This document shows positions 12,955 through 13,714 of a DNA stretch of 13,714 bases, one piece after another (within the stretch, counting starts at the first letter, position 1; the number at the start of each line of letters is the position of its first letter). The stretch lies in NCBI GenBank assembly GCA_024695185.1, contig JAILIR010000213.1, positions 1 through 13,714 of the forward strand, in the 5' to 3' direction. The position numbers and the translations under genes are program-made. The notes under the pieces are model-generated. The model had not been told where the DNA came from. It ran no database searches and saw only the letters and a list, made by a program, of their open reading frames with translations. Source of the stretch: a bacterium (GTDB taxonomy: Bacteria; Bacillota_I; Bacilli_A; Acholeplasmatales; JAEDCM01).

Positions 12955-13046
12955 CCATTTTTTTATATAATATTATTAATATTTATATTTAATATAAATC
13001 AAAATTATATGTGGGCTATTTTTTTCAAAAAACATTTTTTTCCTTA

Positions 13047-13076
13047 TTGACATAAAAAAAATAGAAGTGTTATAAT
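13047..13076 (+). promoter_or_regulatory. Promoter of the glutamine synthetase I-like gene
   Basis: Perfect TTGACA (13047-13052) and perfect TATAAT (13071-13076) are separated by 18 bases and preceded by T- and A-rich tracts like an UP element. Transcription should start near 13083, again giving a leader of about 80 bases. Confidence 0.88.
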
Positions 13077-13082
13077 ACATTC

Positions 13083-13096
13083 GAACAAGGGCGTTC
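13083..13096 (+). promoter_or_regulatory. Candidate ANTAR-type antiterminator hairpin in the glnA-like leader
   Basis: GAAC (13083-13086) and GTTC (13093-13096) close a hexaloop AAGGGC with A at position 1 and G at position 4, the marks of ANTAR-protein RNA targets. It sits at the very 5' end of the predicted RNA. The same AAGGGCG is the 5' arm of the terminator, so only one of the two folds can form. The second hairpin (AAAGAAA/TTTCTTT) has a 7-base loop and does not show the A1/G4 pattern. Confidence 0.5.
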
Positions 13097-13138
13097 AAAA
13101 AGAAATTACAAGTTTCTTTAGCGCCCTTTTTTATTTTT
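13087..13138 (+). terminator. Leader terminator of the glnA-like gene (attenuator)
   Basis: AAGGGCG (13087-13093) pairs with CGCCCTT (13122-13128), and inside it AAAGAAA (13099-13105) pairs with TTTCTTT (13113-13119). The T-rich run that follows (13127-13138) makes this a clear intrinsic terminator. It lies between the promoter and the gene it precedes, so expression needs readthrough. Confidence 0.85.
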
Positions 13139-13162
13139 ATATTTTTATGCGAGGTGGAAAAT

Positions 13163-13714
13163 ATGGGATATTTAAAGGAAGACGTAATCAACTACGTTAA
13201 TGAAGAAGATGTTAAATTCATTAGATTATTATTTCTTGATGCTTATGGAAAGCAAAAGAATATAGCAATAATGACTAATGAACTAGAAGCAGTATTCAAC
13301 TTTGGCTACACTATTAGCTCAAGTAGTGTATTAGACTCTTTAAGTGGAAAAGTAGTCTTATGGCCAGATCCAAATACTATTTCAGTATTACCTTGGAGAC
13401 CATCAACAGGTAAGGTAATTAAAATGTTTTGTGATATAAAAAATCAAGATGGAACTGATTTTGATTTATCAGGTAGACAAATATTAAAGAAAGCAATTGA
13501 ATATGCAGATTCAAAAGGTGTATCAATTTTCCTTAGAACTGAATTTGAATTTTATTTATTTAAACTAGATGCTGATGGAAATGTTACAAATATACCTTAT
13601 GATAATGCAGGATATATGGATGTTGCTCCGCTAGATAAAGGTGCAGATATAAGAAGAGCAATTTGCTTAACATTATCTGAAATGCATATTAATACTTGTG
13701 GTTCATTCCATGCA
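13163..13714 (+). CDS. Glutamine synthetase I-like protein, N-terminal 184 codons, possibly catalytically defective
   Basis: The frame opens at ATG 13163, five bases after GAGGTGG, and is cut by the window end. It has the GSI beta-grasp start (MGYLKEDVINYVNEEDVKFIR), the WPDPNTISVLPWRP segment and the start of the catalytic domain with TEFEFYLF, keeping both Glu of the E-x-E metal motif. Two expected residues are missing. The D-x-S-S loop Asp (Asp50 in Salmonella GSI) reads ISSSS, and the metal-ligand Glu of S-H-H-E (Glu212) reads SFHA as the last residues seen. The first region is also about 3 residues shorter than usual. It may be a pseudoenzyme or regulator, or a divergent ligase. In some clostridia a glnA is followed by an ANTAR regulator gene; what follows here is outside the window. 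Confidence 0.8.
   Translation, partial: MGYLKEDVINYVNEEDVKFIRLLFLDAYGKQKNIAIMTNELEAVFNFGYTISSSSVLDSLSGKVVLWPDPNTISVLPWRPSTGKVIKMFCDIKNQDGTDFDLSGRQILKKAIEYADSKGVSIFLRTEFEFYLFKLDADGNVTNIPYDNAGYMDVAPLDKGADIRRAICLTLSEMHINTCGSFHA

Larger units (their letters stand above)
12793..13162. other. Divergent regulatory region between the two glutamine synthetase genes
   Basis: These 370 bases hold two outward-facing promoters, each followed by a short leader with an attenuator, and an AT-rich middle (about 12908-13046). The middle contains a perfect inverted repeat at 12935-12954 and a looser one, TAGCCA (12952-12957) with TGGGCTA further right (about 13012-13018). I see no GlnR/TnrA-type TGTNA-N7-TNACA box and no credible small gene here. 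Confidence 0.75.

Noticed and set aside
12793..13162. A glutamine riboswitch (glnA or downstream-peptide type) in either leader
   Set aside because: The predicted leaders are only about 80 nt and mostly terminator. I do not see the conserved junction and E-loop-like sequences of those motifs, which are known mainly from cyanobacteria and marine samples.
12793..13162. GlnR/TnrA operator
   Set aside because: No TGTNA-N7-TNACA palindrome was found; the TGTCAA near 12902 is the complement of the glnN -35 element.
12976..13191. Minus-strand open frame of 71 codons across the divergent promoter region
   Set aside because: It lies over the plus-strand promoter, leader terminator and glnA-like start, has Lys/Ile/Phe/Asn-rich content expected of AT-rich non-coding DNA, and resembles no protein I know.

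Overview
The window looks like chromosomal DNA from a low-GC member of the Bacillota (Firmicutes). The coding DNA is AT-rich. Nearly every gene has a strong GGAGG-type ribosome binding site. Promoters are sigma-A-like TTGACA/TATAAT, and the central nitrogen enzyme is a type III glutamine synthetase, common in Clostridia-like gut lineages. I cannot name a genus from sequence alone.

Layout. Bases 1-134 are the end of an IS3-family-like insertion sequence: its terminal repeat, its promoter and the first 22 codons of a transposase, running off the window. From 12792 down to 160 the minus strand carries seven tightly packed genes in transcription order: glnN (glutamine synthetase III), an ammonium channel fused to a PII domain, asnB, purF, carA, carB and purA. 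Gaps inside the cluster are 8 to 14 bases or short overlaps. The exceptions are a 64-base gap with a strong hairpin before asnB, and a 141-base gap with a long inverted repeat and a possible promoter before carA. From 13163 the plus strand carries a divergently transcribed glutamine synthetase I-like gene, cut by the window end.

How the genes work together. The first two genes import ammonium and fix it into glutamine. The next four products (AsnB, PurF, CarA, CarB) spend glutamine nitrogen on asparagine, purines and carbamoyl phosphate. PurA takes purine synthesis on to AMP using aspartate. The cluster therefore links glutamine supply to glutamine demand.

Most interesting points. (1) The plus-strand glutamine synthetase-like protein appears to lack two active-site acidic residues of GSI, so it may be a pseudoenzyme or regulator. 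(2) The two divergent synthetase genes each have a promoter followed at once by a very short leader of about 80 nt. Each leader holds a small hairpin with an AA(G/T)GGC hexaloop that is mutually exclusive with an intrinsic terminator. This resembles ANTAR-protein antitermination. (3) The PII domain fused to the ammonium channel has Val where the uridylylated Tyr51 of classical PII sits. (4) The insertion sequence end carries a hairpin that should hide the transposase ribosome binding site in read-through transcripts from the purA operon.
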